Shown here: piece after piece, positions 44,171 to 54,122 of the stretch
Position numbering within the stretch: position 1 is the stretch's first letter
Layout of the letters: every line of letters starts with the position of its first letter
From: Liolophura sinensis
Taxonomy: Eukaryota; Mollusca; Polyplacophora; Chitonida; Chitonidae
Direction of reading: 5' to 3'
Assembly (NCBI RefSeq): GCF_032854445.1
Contig: NC_088302.1
Coordinates: 57,140,237-57,204,236, forward strand
Length of the DNA stretch: 64,000 nucleotides
Position numbers and translations under genes: made by a program
Notes under the pieces: model-generated
The model's input: only the letters and a program-made list of their open reading frames with translations
Databases searched by the model: none
Told to the model about the DNA's origin: nothing

Positions 44171-44437
44171 GTGTCTGGTAAATATTTACAAAATGGGGTG
44201 ACTTGGTGGTCTTTACGTATACACCCACGACATTTATACAACAATAGTTAACTGTAATGGACATTCCAGGTAAATAATTGCCACACAAACTTTCAAAACA
44301 ACCTTCAACACAAACCAAATATACGTTCCAGACGGTAAACGTAATCAGTATCCAACTGTGTATCTTCTTAATGTATAAGTTTTTGATAATCAAATATATG
44401 AATAGTGAAGAATTACTATGAATATGTCAATACTCAC

Positions 44438-44522
44438 GTAGTCCTTTCGGCTCACCGTCACCAACTCTAGAACCGGTATTTCTCGTGCTCCTCTATCACA
44501 GATTAACTCCACGGTAGATTGT
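44438..44522 (-). CDS. Gene B, last visible exon
   Basis: 85 nt after acceptor tacctgtcactgttgtag, entered in phase 2, encoding QSTVELICDRGAREIPVLEL and VTVSRKDY, to a good donor (TAC then gtgagt). If the donor is not used, the frame adds about 11 codons and stops with no final Cys pair. Which is right cannot be decided here. Confidence 0.6.
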
Positions 44523-47500
44523 CTACAACAGTGACAGGTACAAGAATATATACGACAGATGTTTAGGTTACGAGTAGTCCACAATGACTCAACACTTCTG
44601 TGCTACATGTCCAGGCGAACGACATTTTTGGTAAAATTCTAACGCTGGTATTTGCAGTTCGCGCCTTCAAAAGTTAATCTTCTTGTTGGTTTCTTGTGTA
44701 TACACAAGTAACAAATTAGTAACTTCGCCACAAATCATATTATATATTACCATCTCTTCGATACCGAAGAAACTTATCGTGGCGTTTTAATAAACCGTGA
44801 AATACGTCCTTTTGTCAGTTTACCTCAGTTAGCGGTTTATTTGTGTATATGCAAAAAGGTAACAATATACATGTACAGGCTTCCCAGGACCATGGTTTAA
44901 ACAGAATTGGGTAAAACGAAATGCAGAATGTTGAATAAAATTTGAGTGAGTGAGTGAGTTTAGGGTTTAACGTGGTACTTTCAGTTATGTGACGATGAAA
45001 GAGTCCTTTGAGTGCATGTACGTGTACAAGTATCTGTAACGTGCAGTGCCGCTTCACTGAGGTGATTTACCGAAGGCAAGTAAACTGCCCCACCCGAGCC
45101 ATTATACTGATATGGGTCAACCAGTCGTTGCACTATCCCCTTAATACTGAGCGCCTAGCGAGGAAACGGTTGACTGCTTCTCTTTGATTGAATACGTCCG
45201 TGCGTCTTACTTTATAATCTTTCCTAAGTGTACTTCTTTGGGGATCTGGCCCTGATTTGGAATGTCTAAATTGGTTGGCCAGTACTATACGAATGTCTTT
45301 TTCGACGTGAAGATTCGAGAACTTCTTGTCCGCCAGCATATTCCTGGTTTTGCATAATACATTATAAAAGACTACAGCACAGAGAATAAAACCTGAGAAA
45401 TGAAGACAGTGTGGTTTTTGTCAAATGTTCACTCGTAACCTGTGAAGTACGACCCCTTGTCAATTTACCTCAGTTAAAGTTTTATTCTAACTGTTCATGT
45501 ATATGTTTAAAAAGGTAGCAACACGGACGTCCCTCGAACCATGATTAAGGCTGAATTATGTAAAACAGTATATATGTTTCTGCTGTTTAAGGAGTGTGAA
45601 CTTGAAATACTTGCCTGCCAGATGTGCCGCTGTAGATCAAGGACACGAAGTTGTCACTGTCCACTTCAAATCTGACGCCAGATGGCTTGCCTATGTCTAT
45701 GTTACGCTCCGTGGCCAGTCCAAGATTTTCCCGTTCACAAAGGGACACATCCTTGCACTGGTTAACACTTGCCTTCTTATTGCTGATGCTGAAACCTACA
45801 AGTAAAAACGATGATGTAGACTAACGCAAATATGGAACGAATGTGTTCCGCGTTGTTAATATTTCTTCTTAAAGTTGGTTTTCCATAGCAACACATAAAA
45901 CCAAAACAAAGAATTTTTGACAATTATACATGCAGGCATTTTATGGAGTTTTTTAGGTTCACCGATGACCAAACGTGGCAAAACTGTACAAAACAATAAC
46001 TTATAATGTCGCACTACATATTTGTTTTGTCTGGAAAGAGCATTGCGGTCCTTCATTCTTCTATTCCTAAATTTTATTTGCACTAAATAAAAGTGGAAAA
46101 CGTAAAATCCTAATGGTTGAAGAACATGATGGAGTAACCACTGGATACAGGTATCCACGAAACCACGAATGTTCACTGGTATCTGTACCCACGGATGTGT
46201 AGTGGTATCTGTAACCACACAGGGATACAGGTATATGTAACTACAGATTGGTACGGGTATCTTAACCACAGATTGGTACGGGTATCTGTAACTGAAAATG
46301 GGTACAGCTACATGTAACCACAGTTGGGTACGGGTATCTGTAACTATAGATCTGTAACTACAGATGAGTACTGGTATCTATAACCACAGCCCAATCTGTG
46401 GTTATCTGTAACCACTGTTATCTGTAACTAAGATGGGTAGGGGTATTTGTATCTACAGATGGTTACGGGTATCTGCAACTACAGATGGGTACTGCTATCT
46501 GTAACTAAGATTGGTAGAGGTATTTGTATCTACAGATAGAAACAGGTATCTGTAACTACAGATAAGTGCAGGTATCTATAACTACAGCTAGGTATTGGTA
46601 TCTGTAGCCACGGATGGGTACAGGTTTCTGTAACTGCCGATGAGCACTGGTACCTATAATCACGGGTGTGTAGTGGTGTAACTACAAACAGGAGCTCGTA
46701 TCTATAACTACCGATGGGTACACGCATGTGTTATCCCGATTAGGTACAGGTATCTGTAACTACAGATGGGTAGGCCTACAGATACCTGTAACCACTGACT
46801 GGCACAGGTATCTGTAACTACCAATGGGTACATCTATCTATAGCTACCAATCGGTACAAAAATCTGTAATTACAGAAGGGTACAGGTATCTGTAACTGTA
46901 GATGGGTACAGCTATCTGTAACTACCAATGAGTAAAAGTATCTATAATTACAGATGGGTATAAGTATTTGTAATGGTTATAAGTGGGTATGAGTATCTGT
47001 AATTGTATCTGTGAGATCGGTATAAGTATCTGTAATTACAGAAGGGTACAGGTATCTGTAATCACAGATGCGTACTGCTATATGTAACCACAGATGAGTA
47101 CAGGTATCTGTAAAAACAGATGGGTGCGTCTGTCTGTAACATCAGATGGGAACGCAAACTGCAACAACACATGGGTAAGGTCTTGTATGACAACAGATGG
47201 GTACGGTTATCTGTATCACAAATGCGTGCAAGTATCTGTAACTACAAATGGGTGTGGCCACATATAACCACAGATGAGTACGGGTATATGTAGGAAGCGA
47301 TGGGTATGAGTATCTGTAACTGCAGATGCATACTAATATCCTTAGGCACAGAGGGGTACAGGTATCTGTAACCACAGATGGGGACAGGTATCTGTACCTA
47401 CAGAGCTGTACGGCTATTTGTAACTACAGATGGGTACTAATATTCTTAAGCACAGATGGGTGCAGGTATCTGTAACTACAGAGCTGTACGAGTATCTGTA

Positions 47501-48658
47501 ACTACATATGGGCACAGGTATCACTAACCAGAGATGGCTACAGGTATCTATAACCTGAGATGGGTACGGGTATCTATACGTCAGTGGGCAACATGGAAAC
47601 TCACATCACCGCGTACTCCATAAGGCGTCAAAGTTGCTGGAAGAAACTAAAGATACCATAGGAACGCCTTTCATTTAAGGCTGACGAGGTTTACTGAATA
47701 TACAGGGAAAATCATGGAATATGTCTTACTCATTTTACTCAGTCTTCTTTCAGAAAAGGTATCGTCTATTCAGAAGTGATATTCCTCCATCATAACCAGA
47801 TTTGTGCGCGTTTTTCGTTAACATTTGTCATTAACTGGTTACTAACAGTGATATTGATGATTGTGCGTAGACTTTTTTCCGAGCCATGATGAAGAAATTT
47901 TAGACGCAGGTTTAACCCTTGTTTTAATCAGTACTGCCTCGTTTAACTCAAGAACATCCGACTGGCTAAGTATGCTTCTGTTGGTGCCAGAATATTGTGT
48001 CTGATTGGTTGACATGTCCAACGTCTTCGGCATAGCGTTTTAGTTGGACAGCACAATAAATATATAAACAATGGTTCTAGTGTAAATGAACACTCTTGTG
48101 ATATGACCAATATCATGTTACAAGGTATGTCACAGACCCAAACAGGTGACACGAACAGAAACCAGATGTTATATATACCACCAACACGGGTTCTGCAGGT
48201 ACTGATTGTATTCGGAAGTAGTGTACTGGATAGGGTATGTGGTGTCAGACTACAGAGTCATAGAGGTGATTGGTAAAGTATTTAGTTATTTATTTGATTG
48301 GCGTTTTGCGCTGTTCTCAAGAACATTTCTCTTATACCACGACGGCCAGAGTTATGGTGGGAGGAAACTGGTGCAGAGCCCGGGGGAATCCCCACGACAT
48401 TCCGCGGGTTGCTGCAGACGTTCTCACGCGTGGCCGGAGTGTAAACCTGAACTCACAGCGACCACAGTGATGGGAGGCTCTTGCATCATTGTGCCCTGAC
48501 ATGTAATGTAATCAGATGTTATGCCTACCCTGACACGGGTTGTACAGGTACTGATTGTGACCGGAAGAAGTATACTGGATGGGTGTCTGCGGTGAATTAA
48601 GGGCCCACAGATTAATGGTTCCACTTCCGTCAGACATTCGACATGAACACTCATCTTC
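44438..48658 (-). CDS. MRH-domain protein, gene B, three exons seen
   Basis: Minus-strand exons 48529-48658, 45615-45795 and 44438-44522 join with phases 1 and 2. Reading: DECSCRMSDGSGTINLW and NQYLYNPCQ (matches CTCKYVDGSGTI and YFYNPCSG of gene A), QCKDVSLCERENLG, SDNFVSLIYSGTSG, then RQSTVELICDRGA and SRKDY. Same domain order as gene A, so an MRH lectin relative. Differences: the Gln after the second Cys is Glu (LCER), and the residue six before the candidate Tyr is Thr, not Glu, so two of four sugar contacts look lost; Arg (eight before the Cys) and Tyr remain. The second intron starts with GC. Neither the first (signal) exon nor the last part with the final Cys residues was found, so the gene may be incomplete or a pseudogene. 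Confidence 0.65.
44797..44945. repeat. Dispersed repeat X, long copy 1
   Basis: ccgtgaaatacgtccttttg, gtcagtttacctcagttagc, gcaaaaaggtaacaat and gaccatggtttaaacagaat parallel 45442-45590 over about 145 bp. Confidence 0.65.
44943..45165 (-). mobile_element. SINE family B copy, 5'-truncated
   Basis: (GAGT)n start, tttcagttatgtgacgatga, cttcactgaggtgatttacc, gaaggcaagtaaactgcccc and aatactgagcgcctagcgag; stops at the hairpin region, so the tRNA-like head is missing. Confidence 0.85.
45166..45441 (-). other. 68-codon open frame of unknown nature
   Basis: Minus-strand frame 45133-45339 reads MLADKKFSNLHVEKDIRIVL and later STLRKDYKVRR. The RKDYK then gtaaga end resembles the RKDY then gtgagt end of the gene B exon at 44438, and repeat X lies upstream of both. 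This might be an old duplicate exon, but similarity beyond the end is poor. Confidence 0.2.
45442..45590. repeat. Dispersed repeat X, long copy 2
   Basis: tgaagtacgaccccttgtca, atttacctcagttaaagttt, taaaaaggtagcaaca and gaaccatgattaaggctgaa. Best match to 4585-4640 at its left half. Confidence 0.65.
45615..45795 (-). CDS. Gene B, middle exon with GC donor
   Basis: 181 nt. Acceptor tttttacttgtag enters in phase 1; the donor is GGCAG then gcaagt, the classic GC-AG consensus. Encodes FSISNKKASVNQCKDVSLCE, ATERNIDIGKPSGVRFEVDS and NFVSLIYSGTSG. Exits in phase 2, matching the next exon. Confidence 0.75.
46140..47600. repeat. ~26-bp minisatellite inside gene B first visible intron
   Basis: About 55 degenerate units of ggtatctgtaactacagatg ggtac. 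The unit contains atctgta and tacagat, so it is partly self-complementary and could form hairpins. Confidence 0.9.
47601..48189. other. No gene recognised
   Basis: Intron sequence of gene B by position; no repeat or domain recognised. Confidence 0.4.
48190..48266 (-). pseudogene. Duplicated, broken 3' half of gene B exon 48529-48658
   Basis: The minus strand reads DTTYPIQYTTSEYNQYLQNP then CWW, against PIQYTSSGHNQYLYNPCQ in the intact exon, and the following intron bases (tataacatctgg) also match (gcataacatctg). A TAG interrupts the frame and the donor is destroyed. A SINE A copy lies immediately upstream (48281-48475). Confidence 0.75.
48281..48475 (-). mobile_element. SINE family A copy
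   Basis: tatttatttgattggcgttt, gcgctgttctcaagaacatt, acgacggccagagttatggt, tgcagagcccgggggaatcc, and a head-proximal gtaaacctgaactcacagcg that is the reverse complement of the B-box region. Confidence 0.9.
48529..48658 (-). CDS. Gene B, first visible exon
   Basis: 130 nt between acceptor aatttcttcttcag and donor CAGG then gtaggc. Encodes EDECSCRMSDGSGTINLWAL and PIQYTSSGHNQYLYNPCQ, ending in phase 1. A broken second copy of its 3' half lies downstream at 48190-48266. Confidence 0.8.
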
Positions 48659-48660
48659 CT

Positions 48661-49362
48661 GAAGAAGAAATTCTTGTGAAAGTATTTAGTTTGCAAGTTC
48701 ATTCATGTCCAATATCAACGACTTAACACCGTGGCCTACTCCAAAAATGTGCCTCGAAATCCGATGACTGAGCTTTGGAACTGAAAAACCGACTATGCAT
48801 TTATTTAATGGAAGGGTGAACAAAAATGTTATGTAAATCTAAACTGAATAGAACGCGTACAATACTATAGGTCCAAATACTATGTAGTATTTAATTACAA
48901 TAATTAATCAAACAAACAAAAATCAAAATTAACAATAAATTGTATTACAACCTATGTCAGATATCTGGCAGGGTGAAATCAGTCCCCTATTAGCGCTTTC
49001 GTTTCTCGGGAGTAACTATATGTATTTTAGGGTGTTCAGTCTTTTTTTGCAACCAGCCTGCCATAAAAAGTCCACAGGTTTTTGCTTGGTATCAAAATAG
49101 TGGAAATTGGAAACTTTGGGAAGGTATGAGTTTTAATGACGAAAGTTTGAAATTCTGGGCGAGAGGACACAAGGACTGAGACTAGTGGGGATAAGGCATA
49201 GAAAGGCCAAGGCAAGAAAGTCAAGATTTTCTTGCTGCTTTCTTACAGGCTGAGGTTTCTTTTACAAGTAAACCAGATCTCATGTTACGGACACATTCTT
49301 GAGTGTGTCACTAATGCAGAAAACAGAGCAAATAAATAAGTAATGGAGTAATAAAACATGGA
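48661..49362. other. No gene recognised
   Basis: Between gene C and gene B. A minus-strand AATAAA at about 48801 lies some 560 bases past the gene C stop and could serve it. A signal-peptide exon for gene B should lie here if gene B is complete, but I did not find one. Confidence 0.35.
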
Positions 49363-49965
49363 TTAGCCACAGTTCCAGAATGACTGGACCTGCCTTTTGG
49401 ACGATACCTTCAGACAGTCAACTTTGGGGAGTTTTCCACAGCTGTCGGCATGACCTGGGCAGGCACAAGGTGAAGTCAGCTCTAGGTTGTATTCTTTCAG
49501 AGGGTCTTCGGACACAAAACTCAGGGTAGATTCTGTAGCGTTACTACATGTCAGTTTGATGTATGTCTTCCTTTCGTTATCCCCATCCTCGTATCGTAAA
49601 TAGAGACTTGTGGAGTCGCCATCCCTGTGAACAAACTGAGCGGAACTCTGCGTCCCGCAGCTGTAGTTCCCAAACTGCCCCTGGCCAATGACATCCTGAC
49701 AAACAGCCACGTCCCCGTCCCCACAAGATCCCTCAGTGAATGTCAGGCACGGGTTGAAGAAAAAATCGTAAGACTGTTGGACGTTTAAGATCTTGAAAGC
49801 AGCTGTGGAATCTGATTTCGCCAGAGATCGTAGACTAAGGACATCGCCATCACTGAATTTACAAGTACAAGGATCTTCATTAATGCAGGCGTTTGTGTCC
49901 GCGTCTGCAGCGGAAAATAGAAAAGTGAATCTGATCAGAAAGAGTAAACCTAACACGAGAACCAT
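49363..49965 (-). CDS. Intronless secreted MRH-domain protein, gene C
   Basis: A 200-residue protein from ATG at 49965, intact in one exon. Residues 1-20 (MVLVLGLLFLIRFTFLFSAA) are a clear signal peptide. Then CINEDPCTCKFSDGD (about 27-41), FFFNPCLTF (68-76), GDVAVCQDVIG with Gln (85-95), QFGNYSCG, SLYLRYEDGD, RKTYIKLTC with Arg eight before Cys, SEDPLKEYNLEL with Glu and Tyr six apart, and SPCACPG, followed by a Cys-containing tail to SFWNCG. This is the MRH domain plan with all four sugar-contact positions (Q, R, E, Y). There is no transmembrane segment, so it is probably secreted or lumenal. Two N-glycosylation sequons (NYS, NAT). Genes A and B, on the same strand, have introns where this one has none. 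Confidence 0.85.
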   Translation of the reverse strand: MVLVLGLLFLIRFTFLFSAADADTNACINEDPCTCKFSDGDVLSLRSLAKSDSTAAFKILNVQQSYDFFFNPCLTFTEGSCGDGDVAVCQDVIGQGQFGNYSCGTQSSAQFVHRDGDSTSLYLRYEDGDNERKTYIKLTCSNATESTLSFVSEDPLKEYNLELTSPCACPGHADSCGKLPKVDCLKVSSKRQVQSFWNCG

Positions 49966-50019
49966 CCTGTCTGTGGAAATGACACTGCAAAGGCAAGGTC
50001 TACTAAAATAGTTTATGTC

Positions 50020-50027
50020 TATATATA
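50020..50027 (-). promoter_or_regulatory. TATA-like box of gene C
   Basis: tatatata on the minus strand, about 55-60 bases before the ATG at 49965, leaving room for a short leader. The same element sits at the same place before pseudogene D (33953-33960). Confidence 0.5.
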
Positions 50028-50030
50028 ATA

Positions 50031-50489
50031 TGCATTATCAGTGACCTTCTGGTTTTCAGGAGATTACGGTCAGATAAAGTCACGCATCAGTCCAGTAATC
50101 TTTGTCAACATTCTATTCACCTTTTCTTTCCTGTGCATTCTAAGGACATTCTAAATCTGTGCGTCGAAACCCTCACCAAATATCACCACCGTATAACACC
50201 GGACATTTGACTTATTCACTGACCAGATACAGTGGTGAAGACTGGTGCATTTATATGACCTCCTCTTAGTGTCCTTTCCAGTAACCAGGCTACTTGTAAC
50301 ACAAATTCACACATGATATACCAGTTATGTTGATTTCACGTGCAGTCCTAGCGAAATGCAAGTGTCTAAGATTCTAAGTGGTTAAAATTAGAGATTTGTG
50401 TTGACAGAATAAAAGCGCATTAGGGCGCTGTATAAAATATTCGTTATGTTTTGGTTTTCAAGGCCAATGTTGTGATACTCATTTGTATG
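50031..50489. other. Upstream region of gene C, no gene recognised
   Basis: The part next to the TATA box (gaccttctggttttcaggag, gtcagataaagtcacgca) matches sequence upstream of pseudogene D. No coding signal. Confidence 0.45.
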
Positions 50490-50828
50490 GGGTGGTTCGG
50501 AGTGTCCTGATGGAGTGGTTCAGAGTGTCCTGATGGAGTGGTTCGGAGTGTCTCGATGGGGTGGTTCGGAGTGTCTCGATGAGGTGGTTCGGAGTGTCCT
50601 GATGGGATGGTTCGGAGTGTCCTAATGGAGTGGTTCCGAGTGTCCTGATGGAATGGTTTGGAGTGTCCTGATGGGGTGGTTCAAAGTGTCCTAATGGAGT
50701 GGTTCGGAGTGTCGCGATGGGGTGGTTCGGAGTGTTCTGATGCGGTGGTCCGGAGTGTCATGATGGAGTGGTTTGGAGTGTCCTGATGGAGTGGTTCGGA
50801 GTGTCCTGATGGAGTGGTTCCGAGTGCA
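50490..50828. repeat. 23-bp minisatellite, about 15 copies
   Basis: Unit tcctgatggagtggttcgga gtg repeats at 23-bp spacing and stops abruptly at the LINE fragment. Confidence 0.9.
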
Positions 50829-51380
50829 TGTCACCAATACCGTTAGAAAAGGTTATAAAATGCTTGGTTTTGCCAAGCGATCGTGCATTTTGTTTACAAA
50901 AACCAAGTCACTTATATCCCTGTACAGATCTTTAGTTCGCCCCAACTTGGAGTATGGGTCAATTATATGGTCCCCAGCCCAGACAAGTTAGAGTCCGTTC
51001 AAAAAAAGTTCATTAAATATCTTTGTTTTAAAACTAATGACGCGTATTCCTCTGCAAAATACAGTGATATGTGTAAACATTTTCAGCTGCCAACACTATC
51101 TGATCGCCGCAAAGCTGCCGATTTAAAATTCTTACACAAATGTGTTAACTCTATCGTTGACTCGCCTTACCTAGTAGAGGAGGTCAACTTTAATTTTCCT
51201 GCCCGGGCCTTACGACGAACGACAACTTTCCGGCATGCGTCAACTAGAATTAACGCTCGAAAACATTCTTTTTTCCCTCGAGCCATGAATTTCCATAATG
51301 ACCAGAGATATAATCACTTCAGAGAAATTTTTTCTTCACAACAATCTTTCAGTAGGTCAGTTCACTCGATTCTTTTTTAA
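50829..51380 (+). pseudogene. LINE reverse-transcriptase C-terminal part
   Basis: Plus strand: ITNTVRKGYKMLGFAKR-type start in the frame from 50773, SLISLYRSLVRPNLEYGSII and WSPAQT, then after a one-base shift near 50985 LESVQKKFIKYLCFK, LPTLSDRRKAADLKFLHKCV, FPARALRRTTTF and FFPRAMNFHNDQ to a stop at 51380. LVRP.LEY...WSP is the RT thumb block of CR1/Jockey-type LINEs, and L..RR...DL.FLHK.. is the region after it. 5' truncated at the minisatellite. Confidence 0.85.
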
Positions 51381-51661
51381 CGGTTTTTCTGACGGCCAAA
51401 AGAAACTTTACCACTCTGTCAATTAAATTTAACCAGCTTTTTCAGCAAATTAATACCAAATTATTGTAGGAAAACATTGCACGAAGCATATTACCATGTG
51501 CGACAAGCTTCATATACGCCCACACGAATTTGTTTTGAGACAGAGAAGAAAGTTGAAATATCACTTGACCCATGGATGACCGCAACTGCACATGTAATTA
51601 GTGCATATAAACATTACACATAGTGTGCTGGACTTGCAAGCTGACTAAAAACCACCAAAGT

Positions 51662-52497
51662 AATGTCTCGATTGACTCCAGAACAATTCGAGAGGGCCCT
51701 GGGTATGGTATCCATGGGAGCCACCCATGAACACATTACAAGGACCTTTGGCTGCTCTCGAGTAACTGTGTCAAACGTGATCAGACAGACAGAGCAGACA
51801 TCGGACAGACCAAGAACAGGCAGGCCTAGGGTAACTACGCCCACTGGTCATCATCTACGGGAACCTAACAGCTCAACGTTACGTGGATGAAATTCTACTT
51901 TCTGTTGTCCTACCATTCCTTCAACAGTAGCCACGTGGTGTCCTGTACCAGCATGACAATTCCAGACCCCATACAGCTCGAGTTGTGCACAACTTCCTGG
52001 ATGCCAACGACGTCAACGTCTTGCCGTGGCCTGCACGTTCCCCAGATATGTCCTCCACAGAATACCTTTGGGATATCATGGGTCGTCGAGTAAGACAACG
52101 GCGACACCTTGCAGCCCACCGACAAGAACTGAAGTTCGCTCTCCAAGATCAATGGCAACGAATCCCACGTCATCTCATCAGATGACTGACTTTTTCTATG
52201 CGTCGGAGAGTTTTTGCATGCATTGAAGCAAGGGGTGGCCACACTTGATATTGATTGGTTTGGATATTGACTGATAAACAGCTTTTTGTATACTCTGCCC
52301 ATTGTTAACCAAGATGGAATGGCTATTTTTCTATCCCTGCTCTGCTCTTGCTCACTTGTAAAATGATTTGAGGGCTGCTTTGTCCGTTCTTACTCAAGAC
52401 TTTCGATATCTAAAGTCATTGGTCTTTTCAATATTTTAAATTTTAGTCATCCTGTTTTTTGCTTTGGCAAAATAAATTGATTTGAACTCTTTTGTAA
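51662..52497 (+). mobile_element. Tc1-like transposon with internal deletion
   Basis: Begins with the transposase N-terminus MSRLTPEQFERALGMVSMGA, GCSRVTVSNVIRQTEQ and TGRPRVTTP (helix-turn-helix and GRPR linker), then jumps directly to the segment encoding TGHHLREPNSSTL, which in the copy at 16300-17187 lies past the first catalytic Asp. Downstream pieces VVHNFLDANDVNVLPWPARS and TEYLWDIMGRRVRQ follow in shifted frames. About 350 bp including the first Asp is missing. The 3' untranslated part matches the other copy to about 52497. Confidence 0.85.
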
Positions 52498-52512
52498 AGT
52501 TTCTTTAGGCCG

Positions 52513-52516
<4 letters not shown>

Positions 52517-52587
<71 letters not shown>
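52517..52587. repeat. (TA)n microsatellite
   Basis: About 35 TA dinucleotides, immediately after the end of the Tc1-like copy. Confidence 0.95.
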
Positions 52588-52590
<3 letters not shown>

Positions 52591-53261
52591 AACTTTCTAC
52601 ATTCTGTTATATTCCAACTGCAGTTTCAAACTTCATGTTATCTTCCAGAAATATGAATATGAATGTCCACAGAGGTCTTTATATAGGATGTGTGCTACCA
52701 GTGACTAAGGAACATGCTACGTACATGTCACAACAGGTAGTGGTTTAGTTACATGGCATACTACATGAATAAACTGTTGCTGGGCACAAGGTCGTACCTG
52801 TATAAAGCTGTTAAGGCGCGAACAATAGATTAATCAGCACCTGAGAGTGTCTATCCGCAGGGCGACTAGTTACGATGCGTCTTTATTAGTATCGAACGGA
52901 TGACAATGCCGATAATCTGTGACATAATATTTGTACATATACAATGAGTAATATATATACAATGAGTCATTAAAACGAACTAGTTTGACAAAATTAATCA
53001 ACATAAATTATACAAGCACGTGGTACATCATCATATTGTAAGATACGATATTAGGGCCGATTACCACCATTGAGACATGGGCTGTAGCCTATTTATTTAC
53101 AAAGAAAGTTTCTTTTACATCTAAGGTGGCTTGATTTCCATCTAATACTTTATAAAACGAAGAAGACAATGACAATGCGCATGAGCGTATGTGTATACTT
53201 ACTTACCATGGTGCTTACCGTGGCCAAATAGATAAGCGTGCCAGCGCAACACAATGACCTA
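52588..53261. other. No gene recognised
   Basis: Unique AT-rich sequence with no sizeable open frame. Confidence 0.4.
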
Positions 53262-53450
53262 CGAGCCTGTTACCAATGCGATTGCTGTGAACGTCGGGAA
53301 CTTCTCCTAGGGAGGCCTGTCTCCATCCTGAAAATGAATGTGGGTTCCCATTCATTACCTCCCACCATGATGCTGGCCGCGATGGTATAAGTGAAATATT
53401 ATTTTACACTACGATGTTAAACACAAATCAAACAAAACAAACAAAGAACA
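53262..53450 (+). mobile_element. SINE family A, diverged copy
   Basis: gttaccaatgcgattgctgt near the head, ctcccaccatgatgctggcc, gcgatggtataagtgaaata and gatgttaaacacaaatcaaa align in order with the family, with more substitutions than other copies. Confidence 0.7.
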
Positions 53451-53865
53451 AACAATTAAATCTACAAACCCCTAAGGTGGTACCTATATAGTTTTCTACA
53501 CAAAGCGACAAAGCGATCGTAAGCATCACTATGATCACCATTGTAGCCTATAAAGCTAACAATCAACACCCCCTTGCACGACTGGATTGTATTACCTACA
53601 ATAACTTACAATCTAAAATTTCAATCAGGTAGACAAAGTTGTAATATTTATAATAGTTCCACAATTAACGTTACATTCAAATACTTCCTGTAGGTATACT
53701 GTTAGTCAGTGCTTTTGAACTCGGTTTGCAAAAATGGGCTATGTAATTGTTTCAAAAATATGTTACACGTATTTTTGCACATGTTGTTAGCTGTTGAATC
53801 ATTATGATGCAGATCTCTTTCCAAAATGACGGCAAGAAAAGTTGTTGAAAAATGCATTGTCTACT
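53451..53865. other. No gene recognised
   Basis: AT-rich; nothing supported. Confidence 0.4.
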
Positions 53866-54122
53866 AACCCATGCCACCTTGTCTAATTACACATGCCAGC
53901 TTGTCCACTCACACATGCCACAATGTCCACTCACACATGCCTTATTGTTCACTCACACATGCCACCTTGTCCACTTACACATGCCTTATTGTTCACTTAC
54001 ACATGCCTTATTGTTCACTTACATATGCCACCTTGTCCACTTACACATGCTACCTTGTGCACTTACACATGCCACAATGTCCACTCACACATGCCACAAT
54101 GTCCACTTACACATGCCACCTT
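53866..54122. repeat. 22-bp minisatellite, about 11 copies
   Basis: Unit cttgtccacttacacatgcc ac at 22-bp spacing. Three plus-strand frames are open through it because the unit lacks stops. Confidence 0.9.

Noticed and set aside
49036-49224. Signal-peptide exon for gene B
   Set aside because: A hydrophobic frame (FLPWPFYALSPLVSVLV) exists but starts without ATG and has no suitable donor phase that I could support.
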